From NCBI GenBank assembly GCA_023014365.1, contig JAEBUN010000025.1, positions 496,001 through 560,000 of the forward strand: a stretch of 64,000 nt of DNA, in the 5' to 3' direction. Shown in pieces: positions 1-12,751 of the stretch. Every line of letters begins with the position of its first letter. Position 1 is the stretch's first letter. Made by a program: the position numbers and the translations under genes. This DNA comes from Lepiota brunneoincarnata. Lineage: Eukaryota > Basidiomycota > Agaricomycetes > Agaricales > Agaricaceae. Under the pieces are notes generated by a model. The model did not search any database and had not been told where the DNA came from. It worked only from the letters and a program-made list of their open reading frames with translations.

Positions 1-663
1 CCATCATTGCTAAACACCTTCTTGGGATGATTTCAACATGAAGGAGGAGGCTAAAGCAAATAGAGTGATCTGCAGGATCCTGTTGGGGAGCAATGATAGT
101 TCAACATAGACAGCCTTGACCATCAGAGGCTTGGGATGTCATCATCCAGATCAGAGGGGATATTGGAAAATAGCTGAAAGTGTTGCCCTGTGAGTGGTGG
201 CCTTGTCTCAGCTGATGGAAACAGGGAAGGCATTTCCTCCAATAATTCAGAGGGCATATTTAGTAGCATCAAATTGGTTGCAAGAAAGTTTGAAGGAGGC
301 ACCAATGGCATTCTTGGAGGTTTGATGTTGAGTGGACTCCAGTAAGAATGCCATGCATAGAGCTGACAAGGAGAGTGCAACTGCCTTGCACCTTGCTGCT
401 GTCACTGTGTGACATGTCTCCACCCAAATTGGTGACATACACTCTCTGGGGGCTGGAGGCAGCTGCAGAGGAACAATTCCTAGAGTTAAGATAGGGTGCT
501 GCAGAGTGCTCAAGAAGCAAGATTGGTGAGCTGAGGCCCAAGGGAGCACAGACCTCAGCGGTGCTGCCCGTGATGACATTGGCATGCTACCACCACCTGA
601 GGTACAGTGGGAGGACATGACTGGGCCAGCCAGGCCAGGGTTTTGTGGGCCATTGTTGCTTGG
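1..663. other. Degenerate CpG-poor DNA, no supportable gene
   Basis: Almost no CpG is present and TG/CA dinucleotides are abundant, as in the other decayed parts of the left arm. Several open frames run on the minus strand (about 123-675), but none has a recognisable domain and they overlap one another in different frames. I read this as the remains of old mobile or coding DNA. The solo LTR that follows was inserted into it. Confidence 0.5.
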
Positions 664-1323
664 TGTCATATCCATGCCAACTCAGAGTCTAATCACTTAA
701 ACTTCGGCTTCTCGATTCCACGTGTGCTCCACACAACAACCCTCTGCCCTCCGACTCGGCCCCGACTTGCTCCGACCGCAACCCACTGCCCCGATCACGC
801 GACCACCTCCACACGTGCCGTGGTCACCTGACCCTCGGTGTCTCTAGTTCCAGTCTCCATTTCCCGTCCGTAGTCACGATACGTTATCGGTCTCCATACC
901 TGTACCGGTTTCCATTCCATTCGTAATCTGTTCGTAATCCGTTGTAACTATATCGGCCTCTGCTTCGCTCCGCACGTAATCAGTACGAGTCATAGTTCAT
1001 AAGGCCAGTAGTATATATACTGTAGGTACTTGGCTTGTACTCCTCAGTCTGATAATTGATTCGAGCAGCGGACCAGCTCCCTGTTCTCTATCCTCTCCTC
1101 TCTTCTGCCTCGCTCCGCTTCGGCCCCGACTTCCTGAAATACGGACTAGGACAGTAGGAGGGCACAGCACATACGCTGAGGCCGCAAGTCCAACCCCCTG
1201 CCCGACGTACTCCGCCTCGGTCCCGAAGTCTACATACTGACTTCGCCCTGTCCCCCGGTTACCTTATATCAAGGTTACCACCCCGACCCTCCGCCTCGGT
1301 CCCGACCCGCACCGGCTCTAACA
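664..1323 (-). mobile_element. Solo LTR of the Gypsy A family (LTR-A), 660 bp
   Basis: The sequence begins TGTCATATCC and ends CTCTAACA, the reverse complement of the LTRs of the intact Gypsy A element at 22339-22999 and 37762-38422, with matching length. It is flanked by the 5-bp target duplication CTTGG at 659-663 and 1324-1328. No internal retrotransposon sequence adjoins it, so it is a solo LTR left by LTR-LTR recombination. It still has many CpGs, unlike the DNA around it, so it arrived late. Confidence 0.95.
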
Positions 1324-1429
1324 CTTGGCAGGGCAGAGGAGGGGGGGACTTTGGGTGGCTGAACTACAGGTATGTGCAGAAGGGGAACCAAGGCCAATAG
1401 CAGCAAATGTGTATGAGGAAGTGGAGCTG

Positions 1430-1663
1430 GGGGTAGTGAAGGGGGCAAGGATGAAAGAAGAACTGAAGGTAGTGGAGGAGGCAAGTGTAAAAGAGGAATG
1501 GAAGATTGTTGGACCAGGTGTACATGTGGCAGAGGAGATAAGAATGGCTGTGCCAGATGTGTGTGTGGAAAACAAGCTGAAGATTGTTGCACGGGGGGTG
1601 AGGTCAGAAGAGTGGCTGAAGATCATTGTACTGGGAGTGAAGTCAGAAGAGGACCTGACACTT
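1430..1663 (+). repeat. 39-bp imperfect tandem repeat, six units
   Basis: Six consecutive 39-bp units, starting at 1430, 1469, 1508, 1547, 1586 and 1625, translate in one frame to a 13-residue pattern. The units resemble VVEEASVKEEWKI and VARGVRSEEWLKI. The frame is open from 1325 to 1690. The array starts about 100 bp from the solo LTR. Whether it was ever coding is unclear; period and frame conservation are what can be seen. Confidence 0.7.
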
Positions 1664-4344
1664 GTGATACTGATGACAGCTGTGTTGTGATTTAGTTGGT
1701 CACTCCAAGGTGCAGCATGATTGGCTTACATGCTGTAGCTGTTGTCACAGGCTCAAGACTTCATTTTCATGCTCAGACTAGTGCATCGGTAATTAGATAC
1801 ATAGGAATGCTGAGAAAAAAACTCACCCTTTTGCATTCATGTTCAGCAAGCAATGCTACGGCCATTTCTTCCTATATGTAGGGCATGAATTCAATACTGT
1901 TACAGTGGTGCAAGCAACATACTGAGGTTTCCTTTGCCACCTGGACTGACTGCTCCTATTGGCCAATTAGACTGGTTCATGTCATGAAGGAAATCATACC
2001 AAGAACTTATTTGCCAAGTGCAACCATGTGATCTCACTCTCACAAGAGAGGATATGCTCCACCATTTGTGTTTTGTTGGCTCCATTTTTGGAATTCCGTG
2101 CCTCAAGTTCAGCTTTAAGTGTATCTATTTCTCTCTGGTAGCATGTTTCCAGCCCATGTATTTCCTTTATTGTTGCCCCACATTCTTCATCTCTTGCATG
2201 TAATTTGGCTTGTGCGGATTTCAGTTCTTGCTCCATGTGATCTCACTCCAGCTTCCACTGGGCAGCACTTGACTTGGCTCTTGTTTGCAAAATATGTAAA
2301 GTCTCTCATAGCTTACCGAAGATATCAAGGGTTAACCCATTTGCAACTGGAAACAATGACATACATTATCCATAGTAAGGTGACTGGGGCCAGGCACTGC
2401 AACATGTTTCCAGGGATTGTCAAAGGGAGTATCTACATCCCACACCACAGCCTGAGTTATTGGACAAGCCCCTGATGCATAGTGCACCTGACTTAGGCTA
2501 CCACCTCTCCAGAGCATGAGCTCTGACCCAGAGCCAGGTTGGGGTGGCCCCGGTGGCAAAACCTCAGGGGTTGGTGGTTGCAACGCATGAGAATCTGGCA
2601 TCACAGTATATCGGAAGGAGTGGTCAATGGGGTGGGATTGGGAGGTAACAAAATAAAAAAGATATATGCAAGGCATCTTGGATGGCAGTAAAGTAAGAAG
2701 CAGTAGCAAGTGGCACCTGGCCTGAGGAGACAAGGATTGGAATGCAAGCAATTATACCTTTGCATAATGTTGCTTGATTTTTGTCAGGGTACACTGGGCA
2801 CATGGCAAAAAATTTTCACTTTTGTTCTTGTTGATGGTGGGAGCAATGAAATAGAGTATAAATGATCCATTCTAGATGGAGAGGTAAAGCAGCAGATCAA
2901 ATGGGGAACTAGCTACTCAAATAATGATTTCTGTTGGAACAGGCATGTGTTGCTGGCTTTGGAGCTGATGGATCTGTGGCAGGATCCTTAAGTGGCAATT
3001 AGCTTATTGTTTGAATCAAGCACTGAAATGACCAACCTTTGCAAAATGTGATCCAAAAGGTGCACGTCTGATGATCTAAGATTTACAAGTGATTCTTCAT
3101 TCCAAAGGGACACTCGCATGATAACCAAGTCTCTTTGGATATCAAGGAGTGTATTGCAGGGAAGCCCCACATGCTTCTTAAAAAAAGGTGAAATGTGATT
3201 GTGCACTGATGGCCAACATCGGAGGAAGCAATCATGGATGTGACCCTGGATTAGGCCATCCTCCAAGACATCTTCAACACATGGACATTGTGGCCCCTGG
3301 GGGAACTTCGAGGAGCAAGCATGAAATAAAATATTCTTTGAAACCATATGATAAGCAAAATATAAGCAACTCTTGAGGAAAATGCTGCAAGTGGGCTATA
3401 ATAAACTCTTCAACTGGGTAACATATCAAGCTTGGAACAAGGTGTCATACCTTAAGCAGGGAAAGAAATTTGCACTGGTTGACCATAGTAGAAAGAAGTG
3501 GTGATTGAAGAAACACCCTCGACACTTGTTGCATTAAGAAGGCCAAATGGAACATGACAAGCAATGAACATTTGGTATCCTGAAAAACACCAACAATTAC
3601 AGCTTTGCATCTCAGTCCTGTGGTAAGCATCAATTGGGGCATTGAGTCTTTATTGGGCCTATGATTGTATCCAGGAACCAGAAACACAAAGAGATGCCAG
3701 GGTTATGCAAGCAGTGGAACACACAATATGTAGCCATGGAGAGAGGAATGGTAATGCAGAGGAAAGTGAAAGAGGAACCAAGCCCTGTGGAGCCTTGGGT
3801 GGGAGCAGAAGAGTAGGAGAAGAGGGAGTAAGTGAATGGGGCCTCCACCCATGTGGAGCATGGCCAGCATGGCGGGAATGGATAGTGCCAACATCCTTAA
3901 TCTGAGGTGCATATCAGAGAAAGGGAAATACAAGGAAGTGGCCACTGTCTGCTGTAGCATCGTCAGGTTGCTTGGATTTAAGATGGGTTATGCAGGGAGA
4001 GCACACCTTGAACTGCCACAGAAAGTGCATGGCCCCCTGTTCCCTAGTCTATCTGATTGGGGGTGGTACATATTAGCAGGACCCCAGGAGTTTAATGCAA
4101 AGACATAGAATGTGGAACTACTCAAAGCTCTTAAGAATGACGGGGCCTCCTGAGGCATTAAAGTAGGATCAGGAGTACTCAAAATTTGAGGAGTTGTGAG
4201 AGGTACCAAGAGGATGCAATTTATAAAAGGGAATAGAGGAGACCATGGACGATATGAGCAGTGATGAATATGATGAGGAGAGAGATCAGGTTGAGAACAA
4301 ACTTGCACATGATCTGGCCAGACCTGGAAGCTCAATAGGTGCAA
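1664..4344. other. Decayed region with a run of minus-strand frames
   Basis: Successive minus-strand open frames cover about 4344-3988, 3960-3703, 3687-3445, 3347-2988, 2751-2332 and 2236-1994, separated by stops and frame changes. The one at 1994-2236 is rich in Glu, Lys and Leu and looks like a coiled coil. The serial arrangement on one strand suggests one or more old minus-strand genes or an element ORF broken by mutation. I cannot name a family. The region is CpG-poor, so many stops may come from deamination. Confidence 0.35.
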
Positions 4345-6170
4345 TGACTATATTCTAAGCAACTTCCAGAAAGACATGACAGGAGAACATAAAACAACAT
4401 AGGGGTTGTAGCAGGAGAGGAAATATTCTATGCAAAGAAAGGGAGCCACCGGTAGACTTCATTCACCACTGCCAGAAAGACCTGGCACAGGTGAGTCAGC
4501 ACCTTTCATTCCAAATATCATTGGGTCTCACTGTCATGTTCTGCTAGATGAATGCAAATGAAGCTGCAAACATGCAAACTTCAACTATCCCTACCCCACA
4601 GTGGCTGTAATCGGCTAGGCTTGTTGTAAATTCAGGTTTTACTTGCTCTTTGGCCTTTTGCCAGATAATAACACCACTCCTTTCATCATCTATTCTGGGT
4701 CTCATGGCGACAATTGTAGGAACCGTATCTATATCTATGGCCTAATAATATCTTAGAAAGTGCAACATGTTTGCTTAAGACCACTTACCGTTATAACCTG
4801 TATCTGCTGAAAAGGTAATTGGTTTTTTGTCCCCAGGTATGGTTACAGGTGCACTCAATACACTCAAGCTAGTAAGAAGGAGTGTACACCCTTCATGAAT
4901 GCTAAGTTTGTGGGGCTTGGAAAGTTATCAAACTCAGAGAGTGATGGTGCAAAAGTCAAGTTCTGTTATATCGTCACTTGACAATAATAGTACTCAACAA
5001 GTTGTGAACTAGTGAACAAATAACTTTACTTGTTAATAGTTCAAGGATAGAGAGTTTGTTAACTTAGAGACCTAACTTATTTCACAGATGGCTCTCAAGT
5101 TGACAAGGATAGCACACGAATAACTTTACTCATAGCTAACCCAAAAGTTTGAACAAGTCGCAATTAGGAGCCTAATGTATTAAGACAATGGTCCTCAATC
5201 ACTGGTTAAGTCTACCACTTAGAATCCTAAGCATTCCCCAGATGAATGGTTCTCAAGCTGGCAGGCTAGCTAAGAAGGAATGACTACCACTTAGGATCCT
5301 AGATGTCCCAAGATGAGTGGTCCTCAAGCTAGTATTCAATCTCTGAAGTTAATCACCACTTAGGATCCTAGACATCACCAAGACAAGTGGTTCTCAAGCT
5401 AGCAATCAATCTCGGGCGTTCATGAACATCTTAGCTAGGAAGCCATCACTCCACAGACAAACAGGCATGTTCAGATGATCAAATGAGACATTAAACACTG
5501 TATTCAATGGGGGAAAGAATCCTGGCAGAATGCTTGCCCTGCCCCCCCCTCAATGGCCTTATTTTATACTACTATAACATGCAGTGCTTAATACATATTT
5601 AGGAATAGCTTATGCATCCTTTTCCTTTATAGCTTTTTCATTCTAAGTGATATCATATGGCTGATGTGTCCTCCTACTCGCCCCATCAGCGGTTCTCCCT
5701 ATGTTTCACAATTGGAGCCTGTGTCCCAACTAAGTTATCTGATGTTTTGGCACCATAATTGGGTTGGCTCCTTCCTTTGTAGTCTCCTGGAGTTCCCTGA
5801 ATCTCCTCTAGAGATCTAAACTTTAGTGAATAATTCAGGCAGCCCTGTCCCTTCTCCAGATGACCCCTCAGATCATAAACCATTGAGTTTCACTCTATTT
5901 TCCCTTGATTTGTGGCTTCAGACAAACATAGCTAGGAATGTTTGTATACCCATGACGTACCATTAATCATCAATTATCCCTCTGCCAATGGATTGACATA
6001 TTAGGGCCTTGGGTCATGTCCTAGGTATTTCCTTGCCTGGCCAGCAACTTGGGACTCATTCTAGCCCTCTTATTCCCTATAGCTAAGGGTTATCAAAAGG
6101 TTCTGCCTCAATTCTGAGGGTATAAGTCAAATAAATTCGATTTTTTGGGTATATTCAAAATTTTGGCATA
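4345..6170. other. Non-coding degenerate DNA
   Basis: No credible gene is visible. The stretch is AT-rich and CpG-poor and contains a diverged array of about 67-70 bp units (listed separately) inside 5.06-5.41 kb. Its right edge runs into the 3' end of the WD40-like pseudogene. Confidence 0.4.
5212..5400. repeat. Imperfect ~67-70 bp tandem repeat with hairpin units
   Basis: Three clear units start near 5212, 5284 and 5353. Each has ACCACTTAG-ATCCTA at one side and a TGGTTCTCAAGCT-like block at the other. Within a unit the ends are complementary: ACCACT at 5286-5291 pairs with AGTGGT at 5316-5321, and ACCACTT near 5355 pairs with AAGTGGT at 5385-5391. Two weaker, more diverged units lie upstream, near 5069 and 5165. 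Confidence 0.6.
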
Positions 6171-7380
6171 TTACCATGTACCCAAATCTATACTCAGTTT
6201 ATCTGCAACCACTCCACTTTGTCTGTTGAATACATAGACAAAGCCATGGTCACTTCTAATTGCTATATGACTCCAATCCTTGACAAACAAGATCTGGCAT
6301 GCCCTCATTGTCTTCATAATTGGCACAGGATATGTGTGGACTCTAGTTCCTGAGCTGAGATGATAGAGTATGGCCCCTTCAGTTGGATCATCAATGCAAA
6401 AAAAACCCCCTCGTGTGTTTACATCAGTATCACCTCTGTGATCTTGTAAGATGATTCCATCCATCTGGACTACCCACTGACATCATACAGCTGGTTTTTA
6501 GCAAATGCTCAACCTTGCCATTGCTTGCACACAAAGTATGCCTAGCCATCATCACCATCAGGAAATATGAAGAATTGCTTGTACATACACTTGACTGTCA
6601 TGCAGGCTGAATATGAGGATGTTGCAGTTTTCACCACTGATGGGCCCAAATGCAATAGCTTTTGGAATATAGTCACCAGCACAGACTGTGACAGAGAGCA
6701 CATTCTGAAGCATTACCATGGCATTAATGACAAATAGCTGAATGACAGCATTGTGATTGCAGACAGTGAGGTAGTTTGATGCTGCATCATATGCCAAGCC
6801 AGTTATCTCTGAGGGATTCACAACCTGCACACAGTACATTTCTTTGAAGGCCATTTCCTTTGGGCTCCTCAGAATGGAGTGCTGTGGCTATATACAATTG
6901 CTGATCACTTACCTTGTTCTCTACCTTTCTAGCTTCCTTCCAACTGACAAGAAAGCCAGCCTGGGTACTGTAAACTAATCTGACTTCCAGTTCATCCTTG
7001 TACCAGACCCAAGTCAGAGCAGTTGTCACTCCCCTCATCCCTGCTCTGGTGGGACATCTGAATTGGACCTTTGTTTGCATATTCCATATGCTGGTGCTAT
7101 TGGTCCCTTTAATACAGGTTAGTTCTGCAAGCAATAAGGTGAAGTATTGATCCTGACCACCACAGGCTAATTTTCCTTCTTCAGTTGCACACAAGCATAG
7201 GACCCCACCCTGATATCCAAGTATTGTTGTTATGCTATACTTTTCTTGTTCTTGCACTCTCCCAGTCATTTGAGACATGTTTAGCAGTGGCAAAGGTGGT
7301 AGTTCACAGTTGAAGATCAGTAATGCCCTTGGCATTCTTGCTACCTCCCTTTTCAATTTGTGATAACAAAAGCAGGGCAT
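6171..7380 (-). pseudogene. WD40-repeat-like protein remnant with introns
   Basis: Three minus-strand coding blocks follow one another: 7380-6787, 6854-6558 and 6464-6171. They carry beta-propeller-like phrases such as GGVLCLCATEEGKLACGGQD, where a GG-D motif precedes the next strand, and ITGLAYDAASNYLTV. Two joints look like introns. A GTAAGT at 6912 is followed by a 55-nt gap to 6858 and keeps phase 0, but with a poor AAAG acceptor. A GTATGT near 6590 is followed by a CTGAT branch-like site and a GCTAG acceptor 47 nt on. The family call rests on repeat style, not a full WD40 signature. No start codon or complete propeller is seen and the region is CpG-poor, so I treat it as a pseudogene. 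It could still be a short expressed gene. Confidence 0.45.
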
Positions 7381-8577
7381 TCCTCATTGACAATTGTTCT
7401 GTGGTGCATACAAACTCTTTATTGTGGCCATGTGTGGTGGCACTCCTGTTGTTCTTATTTTGGCAGCTACAATGTGCAATGCAGCTGACGCCATGTCACC
7501 TGTGCACCTTTACCCCAACTGGAAGGTTGCCAAAACAATGAGAGACCCTGAGCTTTGCAGGTGGCGCTCATGGACACAATCAACCCAATCCCCCCATTCA
7601 CAACAGTACCTCCACTTCCTCCCCCCTTAATTGTCCTCCTCAGTGCCACTACCTTTGTTCTCTACCCTCTCCCTACTCTCCTCTCAGAGGAAGACTTGCC
7701 ACTAAAGAATGGCCTACAGAAGGGTATGTATCCCAGCATATCTGACCAACTGCCAGTGCTTACCTAATGGCTATAGCAGATCATTTACCCTCATGGGCAC
7801 CAATGCCTACTCTGCACCTTGCACATGTAACTAATGACAACATGAGTCCTTTGTCATCCATGCCAACAGCTCCAAGCCCTCAGACAACTCCAGTACCAGG
7901 ATTATCAGGGTCCCATGCTTTTGACAGGATCAGAATTGACTGACCAAAGGGTGCTGGAAGGAAGAATCTTACAGAGCTAGTGGCATGGGATGCATCACTG
8001 ATGGAGTCTATCAAGGTTTGTTACTTTTTTATTATCACCAAATGTTCAATGAGATGAATAGGGTTACAGAATGATGCACAGAGGCTAATGCTCAGCCATC
8101 TTGATACTTCCAGCTCCTTCATAAACCAAGAGAAAGCCAAGCTCTCTATCATGAGGCAAGAGGTAAGCTTTTAGGTTCCACTGTCTGGCCACAATGTTTC
8201 CTGACATCAGACTAGATGGTTAAGAAGTATTCTATCCTAGATGATTACACTGATACATGGCCACTTGACAATATATTGATGGCACTCTTGAAGTATCGGT
8301 CATCTCATGGCAAAGAGAACACTGTAAAGCAGGCAGTAACAATGATAAACAATACTCATCATAGCTAGTTTATGACATAGAATGTCTTGGTCCCCAGTAT
8401 GAGAAGCATAGACAATAAGGGGAATAACATCATTGGTAGAGAAAGGTCATGAGTGCAGATAGTGCCATGATCAACAGTAAGTTTGTCTATAATTGGTGCA
8501 AGGGATGGTGACACCAGCCAGCTCCTCAATAGCAGCAATGCAGGTGACAATGGCCTTGTACTTGGCAAGCTGCCACA
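7381..8577. other. No gene seen
   Basis: Short overlapping frames on both strands with no domain, low CpG and no repeats that I could define. It separates the WD40-like remnant from the 18-bp repeat array. Confidence 0.4.
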
Positions 8578-8912
8578 CATTGACAGTGAAGGTGACAGAA
8601 AGCACAGCAACAGTGATGGAAAGGATGGCAAGGGTGATGGTAAGGATGGCAACAGTGATTGAGAGATAGTGATGGTAGCAGAATGGACAGTGACAGTGGC
8701 AGTAAGGACAGTGATGGTGACAGTAGCAGAATGGACAGTGATGGTAGTAGTAAGGACAGTGATGGTGATAGTAAGGACAGCAATGGTGGCAGAAAGGATG
8801 GTGACAGCAGCAGAAAGGACAGTGATGGTAGCAGTAAGGATGGTGAGGGTGATGGAAAGGATGGCAATGGTGGCAGTAAGGATAGCAAGGGTGATGGAAA
8901 GGACAGTGGGTA
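8578..8912. repeat. 18-bp-based minisatellite
   Basis: The stretch is built from variants of an 18-bp unit of the type AGTAAGGACAGTGATGGT, with 15- and 21-bp length variants. On the plus strand it reads as (S-K-D-S-D-G)n from 8659; on the minus strand it gives a long hydrophobic Thr/Ile/Leu/Val frame (8365-9060). Long frames on both strands here follow from the repeat period being a multiple of three, so neither is taken as a gene. Confidence 0.75.
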
Positions 8913-11882
8913 TGACAATAGGAGTGCTACCAATCAAAAGAACTAAAATGTTGTTGAGGCCATGGCAATACCTGAAGCAGAAGCTAGTGAAGAGGATGAA
9001 ATTTCTGGCAATAATGAACATACCAATAGTGACAAGGCAGAAAGAATCTTCTGCAAGCAACCAGTAGTGTCATTGCCCTGGCTGGCAAGGGAAGCAGCAT
9101 GACCAAAGAAAGTGCTGGGACCAGTGGCAATAGCAACACCTTTGGCCTCACCCTGCCTGCAGGTGGGACCCCTGGGCAAACCTGTCAACATATGTTAACA
9201 ATTAGATTGAAGAGATTCACCAGTGAAGGTAGCCTGGGTCAATGGAAATATTACCTAACAATATCTGGTTGATCTTTTCCTTGTCATAAGGTCCTCTGCC
9301 TCTGATTTGACCTAAAAGGGAAAAAGGAAAGAAAGATGATTTGAAGACATAGTGTAGTGGAGAGCATAACAAGCAAGTCAGCTGTGGGTGTGTGTTAGGG
9401 CAACCTGGGGGCCCAGACAACTCAGGGGAACTGAGGGGAGCAGAGGCAAACCTGCAGGGGGATCCTAAGTGTCATTGACCAGGTATGTACATATGGAGGG
9501 CTTACCTGCAGGGGGATCCTAAGAAAATAGGATGAAGAGACCCCTGCAGGCGAAAACTGTGTATATACATGACTTATATAAGCAATATTAATGAATAGGG
9601 GGGTGAAGCGAACTGTCCCAACACTGCTAATGTAGGAATAAGGAAGGATGAAAGGAGGGAGTGAATATGGTGACAAGGGAGTGTCTGGAGGGGGAGAGGG
9701 AGGGCTTGTGAGGACCTTCATGGGGTGCTTGGGTTGTTCTGGGTATCCTGGGGCTTCTGGCGTTTGAAGGGAGGAAGGTATAGTGTGCTGGAGGGTAAGG
9801 GGATGCTTTGAGGGGTTTTGGGGGTGTGGGACATGTTAGGAGTGTCTTTGAGGCCTCTGAGGTGTCCCTTTACAGTGTGTCCACATAGGCATTTTCACAG
9901 CCAAAAAATAGTCAGCAATGTATCATGTGCAGTAAGATAAAAAACCATATGGGGGTTGGTTTTCTTCTTCCTTGCCAAAACCCCCACACTGTCTCTTTGT
10001 CTTTCAAACCCATCTCCAGGAAGCCTGCAGGTCTGGCTCTTCTTTGATGTTGGACATGGTTAAGTGGTAGTAGGGAGAAGGACATCCTTGCAAGGCAGTA
10101 GAGTACTCTTTGGTAGGGATGAATGGCCTAAGTGACAATCCCCAGGGACAGACTGAGATGATGATGTGTGGGAGAGGAGTTCACCCTATGCTCATCCCAT
10201 GCTCATCCCACACTCATACCCACACTCATCCCATGCTCACCCTACACTCCATTTCAGTATTCCTGAAATCCTTTTTTTAGGTAAGCATTTTGGCTTGACC
10301 TAAAATAATTAATTTTGAGCTAGCTAAAACCTTTTAGGAAACTATACATTTCAGCCCCAATTTTGCACCAATTTTAACTACATAATTTGGCTGGACCAAA
10401 GTTCAGTCCAAAATTGTGAATGAAAATACTGGTTTTAGGGGAGTTCAACCTAATACTTTATGCCTCACTTTCAGCAGAGTTGAAAACACTATTGAAAATA
10501 AAGTTTCAGTGATGTTTTGGTTTTGACAAATACTTAAATTTTCAGCTTTGATTTAAAATGTTGCCAAAATTATGCAATTATGCAGAAATTTTTACCCAGC
10601 TGAAAACACCAACTTTCCAGTGTGAGTAAATATTAGTACAGGAAACTCCAACCCTTATGTCAGGCCCCAAAGGTTATCATGCATGCTTATGATGGTTTGC
10701 TAGGTCCTGCATGGCATGCTGCTGCTGATTCCCCTAAATAGCAGAGAATTTCATGTACTTCCAGATAACTACTACTGTTGTAATGGTTGGTTGCCATGCA
10801 GTCAATGCATACAGGATGATGTGATGGAGAACTGCAATTACAAGTGTTTCAGTACTTAGATGTGTGAGCAGAGGAGCTATGTGTAGGACAGAGCAAGTAT
10901 GATTTTGTCCATCATTGATGAGGATCCAAACGAGTGTTGTCTGTGAAGGAGATACATGTGCTGTGGAGTGAAAAAAATTGAATAGAAAATGCAAGTCAGT
11001 TGAGTGCTTCTCCAAGCCTCCCTCATATTTATAAGTGAGTTTCCAGAGACAAATTCCTATTGTCCAATGCTTCCTCATCATGCAGCTTGACCCTTGAGTG
11101 CTTGAGTGCCAAGTGTTAAAAGTCAATGATGCTAACCTCCCCTTGACATCCCCCAACACACATAGCCAAATCAATCATTGGAGCAAGAGTCGCATATCAC
11201 CAGGCATCTCTAGCAAAAGGTGAAGTTCAATGCCATGGAGTAAGAAGTTTGAGTCTACATTTGAGGATGAGGCCTCTTAAGAGAGCAACTCATTTGGGCA
11301 ATGAGTTCTGTAGGGGTGCAGTGGGGCTCGATGGTTGCCATTGTCAGGTAGACCCTCCCTAATTTTGTGAAGGAAGAACTTGTGAAAAAGAAATGCAGAC
11401 GCAATTCTGGATGGGTTCTCAACATTGTGTATGACATCAAGGACAAAAAGGTCTTCACCCCTTTATGCTTTTTCCATTTATCCAATATCGACTACATCAC
11501 TAATAATTTGGCTATGGTGCCACTTTGTAGGATTAACCCTTGCCAAGGAGAATCCAAGTATCACATGCTGTACCAGCAATAGTCTGAATATCAGGTTTCG
11601 GTGAATTGATTCCCTTGCAAGCAGGAGAGAAGACCCAAGAGATGATTCTTCAAGTACAGGGTACTGGGAATAGGGGATCCTAGGCAGGACTGCATTTTTT
11701 GGCTTCCAAAATTGTTGTCTTCTCCTGCTTCTGTGATGATGTATGATATCACTTTGGTAGCAATTCCTGAGTCCATCTCATCCATGGAGCATGGGAATGT
11801 TCCCTAGTTAGCACTGAGCCAAGCACCAAGTGCTGCCTCACCCATGACTACATTAGGACTCTCCAACACTTCCAGGGACATC
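8913..11882. other. Degenerate DNA, small direct repeats, no gene
   Basis: No coding region can be supported; the longest frame, 10734-11174 minus, has no recognisable domain. A 19-bp direct repeat beginning CCTGCAGGGGGATCC occurs at 9451-9469 and 9505-9523. A short array of CTCATCCCAYR-like units lies at about 10190-10245. CpG is scarce throughout. Confidence 0.4.
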
Positions 11883-12267
11883 TGTTACCTGGGTTAGGGG
11901 TTTGCTCTTGAGTAGCATGGCATTCGACACAGGATGTCTATACAGACTTGGTCCTGTCCTACTAGGCGTGACTTGGAGACGATGGAGCACTATAGTCCAG
12001 CCAGTTTAAGGGCAAAGAGGTATAGGAGGCAAGAACTGTATAACACTAAGATAATGATACAAGGTGATGTACTGTATCCTTATATACTTCTAAGTGTGGC
12101 TGTACTCCTACTATAATAATCCGGACCAGAGTAACTGTGAGTCAGAGATAAGGAACATGAGGCAGATACTAGGAATAGTCCTTCTGATGTACACTACTGA
12201 TGGTTTCATAGTGACATGGGAATGTAAACTAAAAATAACTGTCCTTCTGGTAAGACTTCTGATAACA
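11883..12267 (+). mobile_element. Solo LTR of family F, 385 bp
   Basis: Begins TGTTACC and ends GATAACA, flanked by the 5-bp duplication ACATC at 11878-11882 and 12268-12272. A second copy of nearly the same length lies in inverted orientation at 43647-44030. No internal sequence of this family exists in the window, so the superfamily is unknown; 5-bp TSDs and TG...CA ends fit a Gypsy or Copia LTR. Confidence 0.9.
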
Positions 12268-12751
12268 ACATCTTGGTATAAAATTTTCCCCCTGCACCAC
12301 ACCCATGCATCTCAAACATGGGTAGGCCCTCAATGTTCAACAGCTGCAGTGTCACAAAAAGTTGCTAATCTATCCCTGCAACTCACACCAAAACTCGGTG
12401 TTGTACATATTGTGGGAGGAGCATTGGGGTGCCCATCTGGGCAGTGGCTTTCCCCTTGGCACTTTACCCTGGGATCTCATTGTTACCTTTGTCAAAATGC
12501 AAGTGTCAGCTCACCATCTATTGTTCTCCTTATTTCATATTCTTTATGGACACTGTAGGTACTTAGATGGGGACTCTGTCACACCTTAGGTAGCAACAAG
12601 ATTGTCCTCCATTCCCTAGTAAATAAGTGTGCATAGGAACCTCATTGTACATAGGTAGGATGCAGTTTTCTTACTTGGATCCTAGCTGCGTATCCTACCC
12701 ATTCTCATCTCTGGTGGATACTGACAGTTTTCCTACTTGGATCCTAGTGAC
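12268..12751. other. Left flank of the nested stack, no gene
   Basis: Non-coding. It contains a 23-bp near-exact direct repeat with core TACTTGGATCCTAG at 12663-12685 and 12725-12747. The second copy ends at the edge of the Gypsy C target site GTGAC (12747-12751). Confidence 0.5.

Noticed and set aside
5520..5900. Possible tRNA-type primer site near TTGGCACCATAATTGGG
   Set aside because: No LTR end or element body adjoins it; the match is short and isolated.
8365..9060. 231-codon hydrophobic minus-strand frame, membrane protein by appearance
   Set aside because: It is the antisense reading of an 18-bp minisatellite. Period three keeps several frames open and the hydrophobicity is an artefact of the repeat.
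11934..12116. 60-codon frame starting MSIQTWSCP, repeated at 43979-43797
   Set aside because: It lies wholly inside the solo LTR-F in both places, so the similarity reflects the LTR and not a gene.
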